64,000 nucleotides of DNA. Origin: Tridacna crocea. Lineage: Eukaryota > Mollusca > Bivalvia > Cardiida > Cardiidae. Below the pieces are notes generated by a model. The model did not search any database. It had not been told where the DNA came from and was given only the letters and a program-made list of their open reading frames with translations. The position numbers were made by a program, and so were the translations under genes. Positions 22,344 to 32,312 of the stretch are shown one piece after another (positions within the stretch are counted from its first letter, which is position 1; each line of letters begins with the position of its first letter). The DNA lies in NCBI GenBank assembly GCA_943736015.1, contig OX031059.1, positions 46,077,159-46,141,158 of the forward strand, read 5' to 3'.

Positions 22344-22628
22344 TGGCATTGCCGGAATTCCAATTTCTTCATGTATAATGGATTGTCTTTCGTTCCATCT
22401 GTCCTCGTAACCGTCGTCCTCTGATTCTTGCCTCGCTTTCATTCTGTTAGCGGGTAACCTTTGACCTCTAGTGAACCGAGTCTTCCTAACTTTTCGTGAT
22501 ATTGCTAAAATTTTGTTCTGATTATATTATTATTTTTTAAAATCACAGTGTATTTTATGTTTTATCGTATTGGTTTCCTATGTATTTGTATGGTCTAACT
22601 CTTTCAATAATGATTCCATATTTTTGAA

Positions 22629-22694
22629 TATCCTGCCTGCCTGCCCACCTTCCTGTCCGTCCGTCCGTTCGTCTGTCCGTTAGTCTGTCTGTCT
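22629..22694 (+). repeat. CCTG/TCCG/TCTG microsatellite
   Basis: Stepwise change from GCCT to GTCC to TCTG tetramers. Confidence 0.9.
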
Positions 22695-22956
22695 CAATAA
22701 CAAAAATAAATACAACAATAACAATAAAATGTTATGGTAAACCATTAAGGATCATCTTTCAGAAAAAAAAACTAATGTCTAAAAACATTAAGGTCTTTAA
22801 TTATTAACATTTTATACTTCTAGCATCTTCTCGGCAAAGTCTGTGCTTCGGACATTTTGAATCTCCAGTACTACAGAAAAAACATTGAAGTTCTGTTGTA
22901 GACTTTTGCTTTTTGTTTTTATATGCAAAAAGCTTAGTATAGCGAGTAAAATATGA

Positions 22957-23207
22957 CCTACAACACGCGAAAAGGGGCTTTCGGACGTTTGCGTAAAGCG
23001 TCGTTTCGGCATAGCCTGCGCAGTCCGCGCAGGCTATGCCGAAACGACGCTTTACGCTCTTATGTAATGTTCTTTTTTGCACAAGTCTACAGTAGCACAA
23101 AATATTACGTAGTCGTAAAATGTCGTCCCGGATTAACCTGCGCGGACCTCGAGACAGCTCTCCACGCAAATGTCCGAATGACCCTTTTGGCGTGTTACAG
23201 GCCATAT
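22957..23207. mobile_element. Family E element with a perfect variant palindrome
   Basis: The left palindrome (22991-23057) has perfect 31-nt arms round AGTCC. It carries TTTCGGCATAG where other E copies have CTCGGATTAG, and both arms carry the change. The right palindrome is partly deleted. Confidence 0.88.
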
Positions 23208-23780
23208 TATGTGCAGCTTTCTCTTTGTAAATTCAAGCAAAAAATAATGACCAAGGAGTTTGTAGAAAATATTTAAATAATCCAAACAATAAATATATTT
23301 TTTTAAAAAAAAGGTACACGGCCAAAAGTGGACGTGGAAAAAATTATAATTATCTACAGCCTTCATTTTGGTCTCATCATTCAGTACTGCGGAAAATAAA
23401 AACTTGACCGCATTTACCTGTTTTTCCTCATTTTTTTCATTTTGTTGAAAAACGGAATTTTTAAATAGGTATATGTTTCAATATTTAAATTCAAATATGT
23501 TTTAAGATTTAAATTTAATTCCAATCATTCTCGAAAACAGAAATTATATTAAACATTTGTACGGACACACTTCAGTTTCGCATCGAGAGATGATCACTAG
23601 CCTTAACGGATGCCACTTAACTTCGTCTGAGAGCCGCACAGCATACCATGACAGCTACTTGAACGTTTTAACTCATTTAGCTGATTCCGAAATCAAATAA
23701 GGTTGTTCGAATTATACTTGATTCGAAACATGTTAAATTATCAAACTGTACAAGAAAAGGATCATGCCCTATCATATTAT
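23208..23780. other. No recognised feature
   Basis: AT-rich spacer between an E element and the Tc1-like copy. Confidence 0.45.
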
Positions 23781-23781
23781 A

Positions 23782-24040
23782 CAGTCAGACATAAGTTAAG
23801 CGCCACCAAAACTGACCAGCAATAGCCCATGTGCTTAGACCAGCATTACTCATGCCCACAATTTGCCATTTCTGGGCTTCGGAAAGTTTTCTCGTAGCCA
23901 CCCTTTCATTTGGCTCATAAATCAGCCTGTTACTTGTCTTATGAGTCCGTGCATAGCTTGAAAATATACCAAATAAAAGGTTAACCATAAAAAAAATATG
24001 ACTATATTTGTTCTGGTGATGCTTAACTTCTGTCTGACTG
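23782..24040 (-). mobile_element. Internally deleted Tc1-like element (259 bp)
   Basis: Inverted ends CAGTCAGACATAAGTTAAGC (left) and GCTTAACTTCTGTCTGACTG (right) match at 19 of 20 and are bordered by TA on both sides, the Tc1/mariner target. The interior encodes, on the minus strand, a transposase helix-turn-helix remnant and nothing of the catalytic domain. It is therefore a non-autonomous deletion derivative of an otherwise absent parent. Confidence 0.85.
23803..23910 (-). pseudogene. Tc1-like transposase N-terminal HTH remnant
   Basis: The minus-strand frame reads RKLSEAQKWQIVGMSNAGLS followed by TWAIAGQF. This matches my memory of the first helix-turn-helix of Tc1-type transposases (LSE..R.QIIGM..AG.S...IA...G), which binds the terminal repeats. 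Translation stops near the left terminal repeat, so the second HTH and the DDE catalytic part are missing. It lies in a longer 133-codon open frame, whose upstream part (from 24186) is flank and not transposase. Confidence 0.75.
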
Positions 24041-24319
24041 TATAGTTTGCCATCGTTTGAATAAGGCCCTAGGGTATCGTTCAGTGGTATAAGTGCTTGT
24101 ACATGTACATAAGTGTCATACAGTACAAGAAAATAGGCCAACAGGGTGCCGCAGAATGAACACATGTATATTTCTTTACAAACCACAATTTACAATCTTT
24201 TCATTCGATTTCATTATACCAAGAAATAGGTCAAAGGCCAGCGCATACAGCTACACCGAAAAAGTATTATAACGTCACTTGGAAATTGACATTGTTAGGC
24301 TCTTTGTAAGACAACCTGC

Positions 24320-24549
24320 TTGAACCTTTAGCAAACCACAAGTTTTTAGACTTGTCCCAATTGAAAGCATTTTGCAGACGAGAAATTTTCGGTTGCTCAA
24401 AGGACGAAATAAGTTCTTGATAGGGTAGAAAACATGGTGGGAAAAGGAGAAAATGCTGGTAACCAGCATTTTCTCCTTTTCCCACCATGTTTTCAAAAGG
24501 CTCTGTTTCTCAGGGCGTTAAAAGTCGGGATTGTGTTGTAGAGGGTTAA
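24320..24549 (-). mobile_element. Family A element, full length
   Basis: Left site TTGA, right TTAA. Both palindrome arms carry CATGGTGGG / CCCACCATG in place of the usual CATTGTGGG / CCCACAATG. Confidence 0.88.
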
Positions 24550-24741
24550 AATCTCATTTGTCCTACTTATATCTTGCTGTCTGGCCGATAAACTGCAAAA
24601 ACCTGAATGAAATGAGCAAAAGCAACATCCAAAATACTGCGATGTCAAAGGTCTTATGCCAGTAAGTTTCGTACTATGACAGTGTAGGTTCAAGAAACAA
24701 CTGAACGAGTACTTTTATAATGTTGTTGTTGCAATTTTAAG

Positions 24742-25198
24742 ACTAACTCTTCACAAAAAAAAACACAAATTTTTAGACTTGTCCAATTTAAAAGCACTCG
24801 CAGACGACATTTAACAGGTTGTTCTAGTAGCAGAATTCCTCTCTTATTGAAGAGAAAACATTGTGGGAAAAGGAGAAAATGCTGTTTAACAGCATTTTCT
24901 CCTTTTCCCACAATGTTTTCACTTTTTTCAAGGAGTCTTTTAATTAACCCATTACCACACAATCCTTACCTTTGACGCCCCTGAGAAAGAAGCCTTTAGA
25001 AAACATTGTGAAAAAAGGAGAAAATGCTGGTGACCAGCATTTTCTCCTTTTCCCACAATGTTTCTACCCTTTACAAAACAGATTTCGAATTTTCAGTCAC
25101 TTTTATTCTGTCGTCTGCAAATGCTCTCAATTTGGACCAGTCTAAAATATTGTCGTTTGGTAATGAGTTATACCAAGGATTGTTTGATAAAGGGATAA
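24742..25198 (-). mobile_element. Family A element split by another A element
   Basis: Left half: CTAACTCTTCAC..., then GTGGGAAAAGGAGAAAATGC turning at TGTTTAACA. After the insert at 24944-25171 comes the missing right end, ACCAAGGATTGTTTGATAAAGGG. The insertion lies in the right subterminal region. Confidence 0.75.
24944..25171 (+). mobile_element. Family A element nested in A
   Basis: Starts TTAACCCATTACCACACAATC and ends GGTAATGAGTTAT. Orientation is opposite to its host. The left arm has AAAAAAGGAG for GGAAAAGGAG. Confidence 0.88.
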
Positions 25199-25226
25199 AT
25201 CGTCACCATTCATTCCAATGAACCTT

Positions 25227-25455
25227 TTAACTCTTTACCCCATAAGGCATTTCTATGGTATCTCTAACTGACCCTAAATAACATCAAGGATGAAGCCGTT
25301 TCTTATGTATATATTACACCTTTTGATAGTGTAGAAAACATTGTGGCAAAAGGTGAAATTGCTCGTCACGAGCAATTTCACCTTTTGCCACAATGTTTTC
25401 CAAAGGCTCCTAGAAGCAATGCGTAGAAATGAGTATCTATGGAGTAAAGGGTTAA
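25227..25455. mobile_element. Family A', divergent 229-bp sibling with perfect palindrome
   Basis: TTAACTCTTTACCCCATAAGG to TATGGAGTAAAGGGTTAA, exactly 229 bp. Subterminal sequences do not match the standard family. The palindrome at 25334-25400 is perfect (33-1-33) and differs from standard A at several positions in each arm: GTGGCAAAAGGTGAAATTGC turning at TCGTCACGA. The only copy of this type in the window. Confidence 0.85.
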
Positions 25456-25796
25456 CACAAACATAAGCTAAGGTACTAATTTGACTCCAACTGTAACTTA
25501 ACATTATCGATACGCGATAACCCCATCACACTAAGGTGCGACGGAACTATTTCCCATTTTATCGGATCTTGTTGCAAGTTTAGGTATAGAGTTTCGAAAA
25601 TGTTTTTGCTTCACACTCTGTGACTTGAAAATGTCCCCTGAATAATTTCGCCGTCCAATTACGTCAAATTGTTCGGTGACAAACTTAGAGAATCTTTAGG
25701 GCACAAGACAACAAATTCTACATAACAGCTTTCCTGTTAAGCTATACCATCAGTTTTCATCTGTCCGTTGTAGAAATAATCATTTCCGCTCATGCC

Positions 25797-26027
25797 TTAA
25801 CCTTCTACGAAACAATCCCTGGTTTTTACAACCCAGAGGAAGAAGTCTTCCGAAAACATTGTGGGAAAAGGAGAAAATGCTAGTTACCAGCAGTTTCTCC
25901 TTTTCCCACAATGTTTTTTCAGCTCTTCCAAAGTCAAGTTTCATTTTTTGAGTCACGTTTATTTCGTCGTGTGCAAATGCTTTCAATTTGGATAAGTCTA
26001 AAATTCTGTCGTTTGGTGAAGAGTTAA
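25797..26027 (+). mobile_element. Family A element, full length
   Basis: TTAA at both ends, 'CCTGGTTTTTACAACCC' subtype. The turn is altered to GCTAGTTACCAGCAG. Confidence 0.88.
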
Positions 26028-26446
26028 TACGTTACGAATTTTCTGCGAAGGATTAATCTTCGGAGGATTCCATTTAAGATCGATGGTAGTAAAGTTTTAT
26101 TGTGACATGTTTTTGCCAGATGCTTCAGCCGCAGACGACAATACCATCTAAAGGCGCGTGGCGGTCACGTGACCTTAGTTAACGCTATTGTTTTGTTCTC
26201 TCCCCACACCCTCTCAATATTTCCCATTAAAGGCGTTCATAATATTTTTCCCATTGTATTGCTTCTGTAAAATTAGTGACCATACGAACACTTTTAGTCC
26301 AGGTTGCTGATTGGGAATAGTCAATCTGAAAAATCAGAAGATCTTAATTCGTAAAATCAGACGATCTTAATTGAAGGAATCAGACGAAATGAATTCTGGA
26401 AATGAAGAAAACGAAACGATTTTTTACCCTTAAATTAATGAGTAAA
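26028..26446. other. No recognised feature
   Basis: Contains GGCGGTCACGTGACC and three short repeats of AGA(C/A)GATCTTAATT near 26335-26375. No gene. Confidence 0.4.
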
Positions 26447-26581
26447 TTGACTCATTACCAAACGACAAAATTTTAGGTTTGTGCAAATCGAAAGCATTTG
26501 CAGACGAAAAAGTAAAAGTTACCAGTATTTTCTTCTTTTCCCAAGTTTGTCAAAAGTAGGGATTTTGTGGTAATGGGTTCT
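26447..26581 (-). repeat. Family A element lacking one palindrome arm (135 bp)
   Basis: Both outer ends are present (TGACTCATTACCAAACGACA and TTTGTGGTAATGGGTT). Sequence jumps from GACGAAAAAGTAAAAG straight to TTACCAGTATTTTC, removing the left arm up to the turn. Confidence 0.8.
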
Positions 26582-26642
26582 GCCCAATATTGTAACCAAA
26601 ATTTTAAGATCTAAAAGTTCTGTTTTCACTAAAATATTTACC

Positions 26643-26800
26643 ATGACGGATAGAGTTTATCCAAGATCGAACAAGACGTTGTATTAGACGATCTTGTGTT
26701 TTACGGCCTTGACGAAACAGGGGTTTGAAAACGTACGTTATTGAAAAGGAGAAAATGCAGATATAACCAGTATTTTCTCCTTTTTTCCAAAAAATGTTTA
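26643..26800. repeat. B relic followed by A palindrome relic
   Basis: GACGGATAGAGTTTATCCAAG with AGACGATCTTGTGTTTTACGG looks like a B palindrome. GAAAAGGAGAAAATGCAG with CAGTATTTTCTCC looks like an A palindrome. Ends are missing for both. Confidence 0.5.
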
Positions 26801-26952
26801 TATCTTGACGTATTTCAAGCTTAGATAGATTTTAACGTGTACAATCATGGGTTTTCGTATGTTGAGAACTGATGCACATCATAAGATGGTGGTTTTGTAT
26901 TGTATTTTATCGCATAACTCTCTTTGTTTTCAATGTAATACAACCATTACGA

Positions 26953-26988
26953 ATTTTCTTGTCTCACACACGTGTGAGATAAGAAAAT
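26953..26988. repeat. Short inverted repeat
   Basis: Two 17-nt arms (ATTTTCTTGTCTCACAC and its complement, one mismatch) separated by two bases. Could be a short stem-loop or chance. Confidence 0.5.
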
Positions 26989-26999
26989 AGTGCTGTATT

Positions 27000-27617
27000 T
27001 GGTCAACACTCTGAAATTATACGTTTCATTTCTAAAACAATGCTGATCTAAGTTTCTAAAGGAAATTAGCTGTCAAAGTTCTTATCGTGATAAAGTTGTT
27101 AATTTAATCACTGTTAGATTCAAACAAAAATCAATATCATGCAAGTTTCTTCGGAACTTTTTTCGTTCGTAATGTGCCTGTCAAAGTAAGTGCACAGGCT
27201 TCATGTAAATTTCACTACACATGATACATGTATGCCTGTGGTTTAACACATTTTGGACTATAATTCTTATTATGCAGTGATGTTATAAAAAGAATCTGAC
27301 ACTCGTTGGTTTTTGAGGTAAAAATTTATTAAACTCGTCCACAAAAAAAAAATGTTATTAAATTAAAAATCGAACGTGGTCCGTCCAATTCTGAGGTAGC
27401 CTATCCCCTATAGTTAATTCAGAAAAAAAATATTTCTACGTATATAATTCTCATTTAGAATACCCATAGTCCTCTTCTTCATCTTGACCTCTTTTGTTAC
27501 TTTTTTATGTAACCTAATCTTTCCAGATCAAACAATCCCATCCTAAATATCTTGTAACACTTCTGATACAGCCATGCTCGCCAAATGGTCCTACTGTGGA
27601 TATGAGATAAAACAAGA
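27000..27617. other. No recognised feature
   Basis: Nothing aligned to the families of this window. Confidence 0.45.
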
Positions 27618-27665
27618 TTCATTCATTCATTCATTCATTCATTCATTTTCTCTCTCTCTCTCTCT
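27618..27665 (+). repeat. (ATTC)n then (CT)n microsatellite
   Basis: Seven ATTC units followed by about eight CT units. Confidence 0.95.
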
Positions 27666-27690
27666 TAATTGGTCCTTTTTTTTTCGCCCA

Positions 27691-27886
27691 GGGTCCGTAT
27701 TCACCAACCATTCTTAAGTACATTCCTTGTATTGTTCTTCAACATTTTCTAACTGTGAAAGTAAAGAACTTTTGATTGGCTAAACCAATTGGTTTAGCCA
27801 ATCAGAAGTTCTGTTACATTCACACTGACAAAATTATGAAGAATAAGACTAAGAATGTTCTGAAGAATGGTTGTGAATACGGACCC
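27691..27886. mobile_element. Family D foldback element (196 bp)
   Basis: The ends GGGTCCGTATTCACCAACCA and complement (...GTGAATACGGACCC) are terminal inverted repeats. The whole element is an imperfect palindrome, turning at GATTGGCTAAACCAATTGGTTT. No coding capacity. Target duplication is not clear. Confidence 0.85.
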
Positions 27887-28169
27887 GGGTGTTCTGTGCT
27901 ACGATGCACCCCTGGAAGTTGAAATTCGAGATTTTCGGTTCCTAGTCGTATCCGAATCATTGCAGTTTTACTGTAATTTGTATAATAGTGCTCGGAATTA
28001 AATGCTTTTATCTCCACGGCTTATCAATAAATCATGAGGACTATTTCAGGACAGTTCGCATAAAATTAAGATAACGTCAAAAGAAAAACAAAGAAACGTG
28101 CCCGTAAAAAATCCTTTGTATTATCTCTATCATCCTCTGAACACTGGGCACAATTTTTATTGCCTTTGC

Positions 28170-28250
28170 AAACAGTTTAAAACCAAGATCAGACTACACA
28201 TGTAATGAATGCACAAACTGATCTTGCATCCACACTTTCCTCAATTTTGT
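28170..28250. repeat. Family B palindrome relic
   Basis: AAACCAAGATCAGACTACAC and CACAAACTGATCTTGC with a longer spacer than usual (insertion at the turn). Confidence 0.5.
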
Positions 28251-28288
28251 GACATGTAATGGACAAGGCAGCATTTAAATTGGAATAT

Positions 28289-28470
28289 TTAACCCTTTAC
28301 CAGATGACAAAATTTTAGCCTTGTCCAATCTGAAAGCATTTGCAGAAGATAATTTCAGTATGGCTCAAATGGTGCAACTTTTCTTGACAGGGGAGAAAAC
28401 ATTGTGGGAAAAGGAGAAAATGCTGGTTACCAGGGGTGTCAAAAGTCGGGATTGTGTGGTAAAGAGTTAA
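28289..28470 (-). repeat. Family A element lacking the right arm (182 bp)
   Basis: TTAACCCTTTACCAGATGAC to GTGTGGTAAAGAGTTAA. The left arm is complete up to CTGGTTACCAG and then jumps directly to GGGTGTCAAAAGTCGGG, so the right arm was lost exactly after the turn. Confidence 0.85.
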
Positions 28471-28486
28471 GACGTCCTTACCCAGT

Positions 28487-28733
28487 TAAACCCCAATCCG
28501 GTACCACATGACACAGCTTTGAACTTGTCCATGTAAAGAATAATTGTAGACAACCAATTCACTTTTTTATTAAAAAGAAAAAATGAAACTTGCTTTTTAA
28601 ATATGTGGGAACAGAAAACCGTGACAAAAAGAGAAAATGGTAGTTGATAGAATTTTATTCTTTTTCAAAAACAATTTCGAAAGCCTCTTTTCCCGGGGGT
28701 TGTCGAAACACGGGTGTGTTTGATAAATGATCA
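28487..28733 (-). repeat. Degraded family A element
   Basis: GGTACCACATGACACAGC, GTGGGAACAGAAAACCGTG, GAGAAAATGGTAGTTGATAG and GGGTTGTCGAAACACGGG keep A order. Confidence 0.55.
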
Positions 28734-28809
28734 AGCTGCTAACTATATAATAATAAAGAATTATAGTCGAAGTTTAGAACCCAAATATTGTAAAGTAAAA
28801 ATTTCATTC

Positions 28810-28935
28810 CGTTCGAAAATTCTCACCGTCTCGGATAGTGTAAATCCAAGACCAAACTGTACATTCTGTGCAGTCTGATCTTGGTTTTACACAGTCTGCA
28901 ATAGACCATTGGGTCCCGGTGAGCAGTGTAGGGGT
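28810..28935. repeat. Family B element, partial
   Basis: CTCGGATAGTGTAAATCCAAG...CTGTACATTCTGTGCAGTC...CTTGGTTTTACACAG, then the right end (GGGTCCCGGTGAGCAGTG, GGGGTTA). Confidence 0.65.
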
Positions 28936-29390
28936 TACAAAATCTTCATTATCTGGTGTTGATCTCTCAGAGATTTTGAGATCAATTAGATCTAATTTGT
29001 GAAGTGTTTACAAAGGATTGGATGAACAATACACATTATGCACGGCTGCTACTTTGTATTATGCTAATGAGGTCATGAGGGTCTCAGTCAAGGGGGTGAA
29101 TGACCCCCCAGTTTCTTTGTGTCCCCTGCCTCATAATTTGACCCTAACTTTCTGTAACGGTTCTTTCCTCACCCCGCGGTCATTTCAGGCTATTTGTCAC
29201 TTTCAAATTCAATTACGTTTTAGACAAAGCGATATCAATGTTGCATGTCCTACCAAAGAATGTTTGAACCGGGGTTACTTTATTTTTTCTTTACAGGGAA
29301 GATCAGGATCAGACTGTCTCAATTTGATCCATATCGTTAACGATATACTTCTTCATTCTTAAGTGAGAGTGTATTTATTTGCACTCAAAC
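28936..29390. other. No recognised feature
   Basis: The 114-codon frame at 29018-29362 has no recognised domain and no repeat match. Confidence 0.4.
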
Positions 29391-29393
29391 AAT

Positions 29394-29664
29394 TGTGACC
29401 CATTACGCAGAAAAAGACCATCTGGGAATTCTGTACATCAATAAAATGAAAACAGATCAACGATATATAGTGCAGGTCGGTTTAAGTGGATTACTCAAAA
29501 ATGATTGTATAACAAGGTACTCTGACCACTTTTCATACAAAAATGTCGTTAAATCGAAAAGTGACAACCCTGGTCAGCCTGCGCAATTTGCGCCGTCTGA
29601 CCAGGCTGGACACTTTTCGCAGTTCTCAGAAGGTCCTTTTTTGAATGATGGGTCACAATTCTTT
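29394..29664. mobile_element. Family G element, copy 1
   Basis: Inverted ends (TGACCCATTACGCAGAAAAAG and TTGAATGATGGGTCA). The block ATCTGGGAATTCTGTACATC precedes a palindrome (GAAAAGTG.ACAACCCTGG...CCAGGCTGGACACTTTTC) turning at CTGCGC-AATTT-GCGCC. Slightly more worn than copy 2. Confidence 0.8.
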
Positions 29665-30141
29665 CAGTCCTCGTGTAAAAAGTCAAATTCATTTATTCGG
29701 TGGTAAAGGGCGTTACCAAAGTATTTGGATCCATATTGACCACTGATGAGTCCCCAATATCACTTTTGTTAGAACGAGGCTACAGTCCCGAATATCGACC
29801 GATATTTTACACGAAGACTACCGAAAGGCATCACAGATCTCCCTTATTCGCTCAAAGCTCAGCCTTTGTTTTGTTTCAATTAGTCTTAGTAAAAATGGCC
29901 TAAATATTTATGTTTATTTTAAATTCAAAATTAGTATGAAATAGATATGAAAAAGGGATAACTTAACGTGTTTTGGTACAATATTGAATTGAATTGGATT
30001 CGTACGTTGCAGTCAAATCTGAATTTTGGACTCTGGTTTCGCCTTGTCAGACTTGTAGACTGGTTCTGCAGTGCACCCATCCGACAGAATTCAGTATTGT
30101 GCTAAACATATTACTAAAATGTATGGAGGATATTTTTTTTT
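29665..30141. other. No recognised feature
   Basis: No family match and no gene-like frame. Confidence 0.45.
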
Positions 30142-30550
30142 CGGTGAAAGATCGAAATTTATTTCATCTCGTGAACACCATCGGTTATATTTTCACGAGT
30201 GGCGCAGCCACTCGTGAAAATATTACCGATGATGTTCACGAGATGAAATATTCTATTTATTTCATGCTTTTAACCCTTTCTGGGAGGAGCTTTATCAAAA
30301 TCCATTACAGTTCTTTTCCGTTATTCCCCGTGGCGTACCCCTCCCGCATAGCAACGCATTACAATATCACGTCAAGAGCGAGAAATCTAAGGTATATGAC
30401 GTCATATTTCCCATCTGGTTGTTAGGCACGCGCAATTTACCCAGGCAACAAGAACGTAAAAATCGGTATTTTCACTGGTGGAACCAGTGTAAGATCGAAA
30501 AATATTTTCACTGCTATTTCTCGATATCCTACCGGAAAGCATGAAATAAA
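30142..30550. mobile_element. Family H foldback element, copy 2
   Basis: Better preserved than 3879-4250. The palindrome at about 30162-30251 (TTTCATCTCGTGAACACCATC..., complement) turns at GAGTGGCGCAGCCACTC. The distal part (CATCTGGTTGTTAGGCACGC, CACTGGTGGAACCAGTG) ends GGAAAGCATGAAATAAA. It contains a 30-bp stretch absent from copy 1 (TTCTTTTCCGTTATTCCCCG region). Confidence 0.8.
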
Positions 30551-31535
30551 GCATTGTTATCTACCATATCAGTTGCCCAAGATCAGCAAGTACAGACAAA
30601 TAAAGAATTAGGGGAAACAAACGTGTATAATAAATACAGAGAAACCCTGTTTGATGCACATGAAAACAACATGTAATGCCATTTTCGCGTGACAGCGCAT
30701 CACCTCGTGTTTAATTCCGTTTCCAATTGAGATATCGATTTGTTTCATCGATTACCCCCTTTTCAGGCTTTTTTTTTTTTCAGTTAACGAAAATTGAGAA
30801 AATACAGATCTGAAAACATCCACTGTTCCTGTAATTTACTCCTACATGTACCATTAGAACTCCTTGAAACCGTCCTATTAGGAAAAGAAATATAAACTAT
30901 TAAAGTCGTTTTTTTTTCCAAAGGCTGCTACAGAACTTACACCCAAAATGTCTTTTTATTATGTATACTCGCTTGAGGTAAAAGTTTGCTTTCAACAGTA
31001 GAAAGTAAAGTTGGATTCAAAACCGCTTTTTTACGTTTCATGTGACTTTTTTTTTCAAGGAAAGTAACACATAAAACCATAATGTGTGTCGCAATCATTT
31101 TTCAAGAACGTTGTGGAGGTCCGTAGCAAATCTATTTCATGGAGTCTAGTATAAAAAAGCTATTCTTTATATACCTGAGTGTTGTGGGCATCTTTTGTTC
31201 TTTTCTGCTTTGTATTGCATGTTCTAAGCCCGGTACTGATTAATTCATACCTCTTGCATGTTTATTGCCAATAAACCACGTGGTTACGGTCAAGGTCAAA
31301 TATCCACCATGAGAGGTCATGGTGATGTAATGAATTTTTTATTCGTTATGATCAATCAATGATCGATTCTCTGACAGATTTATTAGCCATACAGAACTAC
31401 AAAACATATGGCCATTGACATTCTCAGAACTTGAAATTCAAGATGTTTACTTGCTACCCTTGTAACAATGGACGTGTCCTTATCTATGAGATTGTTTTCG
31501 GCTTTCGAATAGTCAGTGATGTTAAACAAATAGAG
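30551..31535. other. No recognised feature
   Basis: AT-rich; no repeat match or gene-like frame. Confidence 0.45.
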
Positions 31536-31669
31536 TTTATTTCATCAGCTTGTGGTTAATATGGGGAAATGCCGAAAAAAGGAAAGGTATGCGAAAATAA
31601 CGAGTGCCGCGGACCTTTCCCTTTTGAGGCAAATAGTTCCCCATATTAAACACAAGCTGATGAAATAAA
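31536..31669. mobile_element. Family J foldback element
   Basis: Arms TTTATTTCATCAGCTTGTGG (31536 on) and complement ending GATGAAATAAA (31669), 33 nt with few mismatches. A second shorter inverted repeat (GGAAAGGT / ACCTTTCC) lies in the 68-nt interior. It shares its TTTATTTCATC tip with family H. Confidence 0.7.
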
Positions 31670-31779
31670 TTATACATTATATTTCATCTGATTATCTTGT
31701 CAACGAAAGCCACTTTTAAAACTAGTGATCTCAAGTAGAACAAAAAAGTTTTTCCAGATTTTACATAATGATACAGCCT

Positions 31780-32008
31780 TTAACTCTTTACCAAACGACA
31801 CAACTTCAGGCTTTTCCAAATCGAAAGTATTTGCAGACGACGAAATAAAAGTGACTGAAAATTTTAAATGTGTTTTGTGAAGGGTAGAAAACATTGTGGA
31901 AAAAGGAGAAAATGCTGGTTACCAGCATTTTCTCCTTTTCCCACAATGTTTTCTAAAGGCTTCTTTCTCAGGGTCGTCAAAAGTAGGAATTGTGTGGTAA
32001 TGGGTTAG
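31780..32008 (-). mobile_element. Family A element, full length (229 bp)
   Basis: TTAACTCTTTACCAAACGAC to GTGTGGTAATGGGTTAG. Palindrome with one difference (GTGGAAAAAGG against CCTTTTCCCAC). Confidence 0.9.
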
Positions 32009-32029
32009 TTCTTTTTTGGTTGACAACCA

Positions 32030-32145
32030 ACTGAGGTCGCCTGATCCCTGGGCATGCAAGAAACCAACAATCAAATTGTACCTCGCAGGCTGACCTCGAT
32101 TGATACGTTTAACACTAGAGCCTCCTTTTCAAAGAGCATGGTCAT
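32030..32145 (+). repeat. Degraded family F fragment
   Basis: CTGATCCCTGGGCATGCAAG, CTCGCAGGCTGACCTCGATTG and CTCCTTTTCAAAGAGCATGG, the last being the F outer end. Confidence 0.5.
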
Positions 32146-32160
32146 ATATATTATATTCAT

Positions 32161-32205
32161 TTAACCCTTTACCATACAATCTCGAGTTTTAAATGCATCG
32201 ACCAG
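32161..32205 (+). repeat. Family A left tip
   Basis: TTAACCCTTTACCATACAAT then CTCGAGTTTTAAATGC; the rest of an A element does not follow. Confidence 0.5.
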
Positions 32206-32312
32206 TCATCTTTTCGAGCTCTCCTACTTTGACTTCGTCTGTCCCTCGAGACTAAAGCGTCAAACTTTTCATTCTTTATAGTAAGTCTGTCCATTATAAA
32301 TCAACACGGCTT

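Noticed and set aside
22804-23205. 133-codon minus-strand open frame
   Set aside because: It is made largely of the E element palindromes, which read open in several phases; the same residues appear in other E copies.
29994-30425. 143-codon plus-strand frame
   Set aside because: It runs from unrelated flank into the H element palindrome; the H copy at 3879 does not preserve it.
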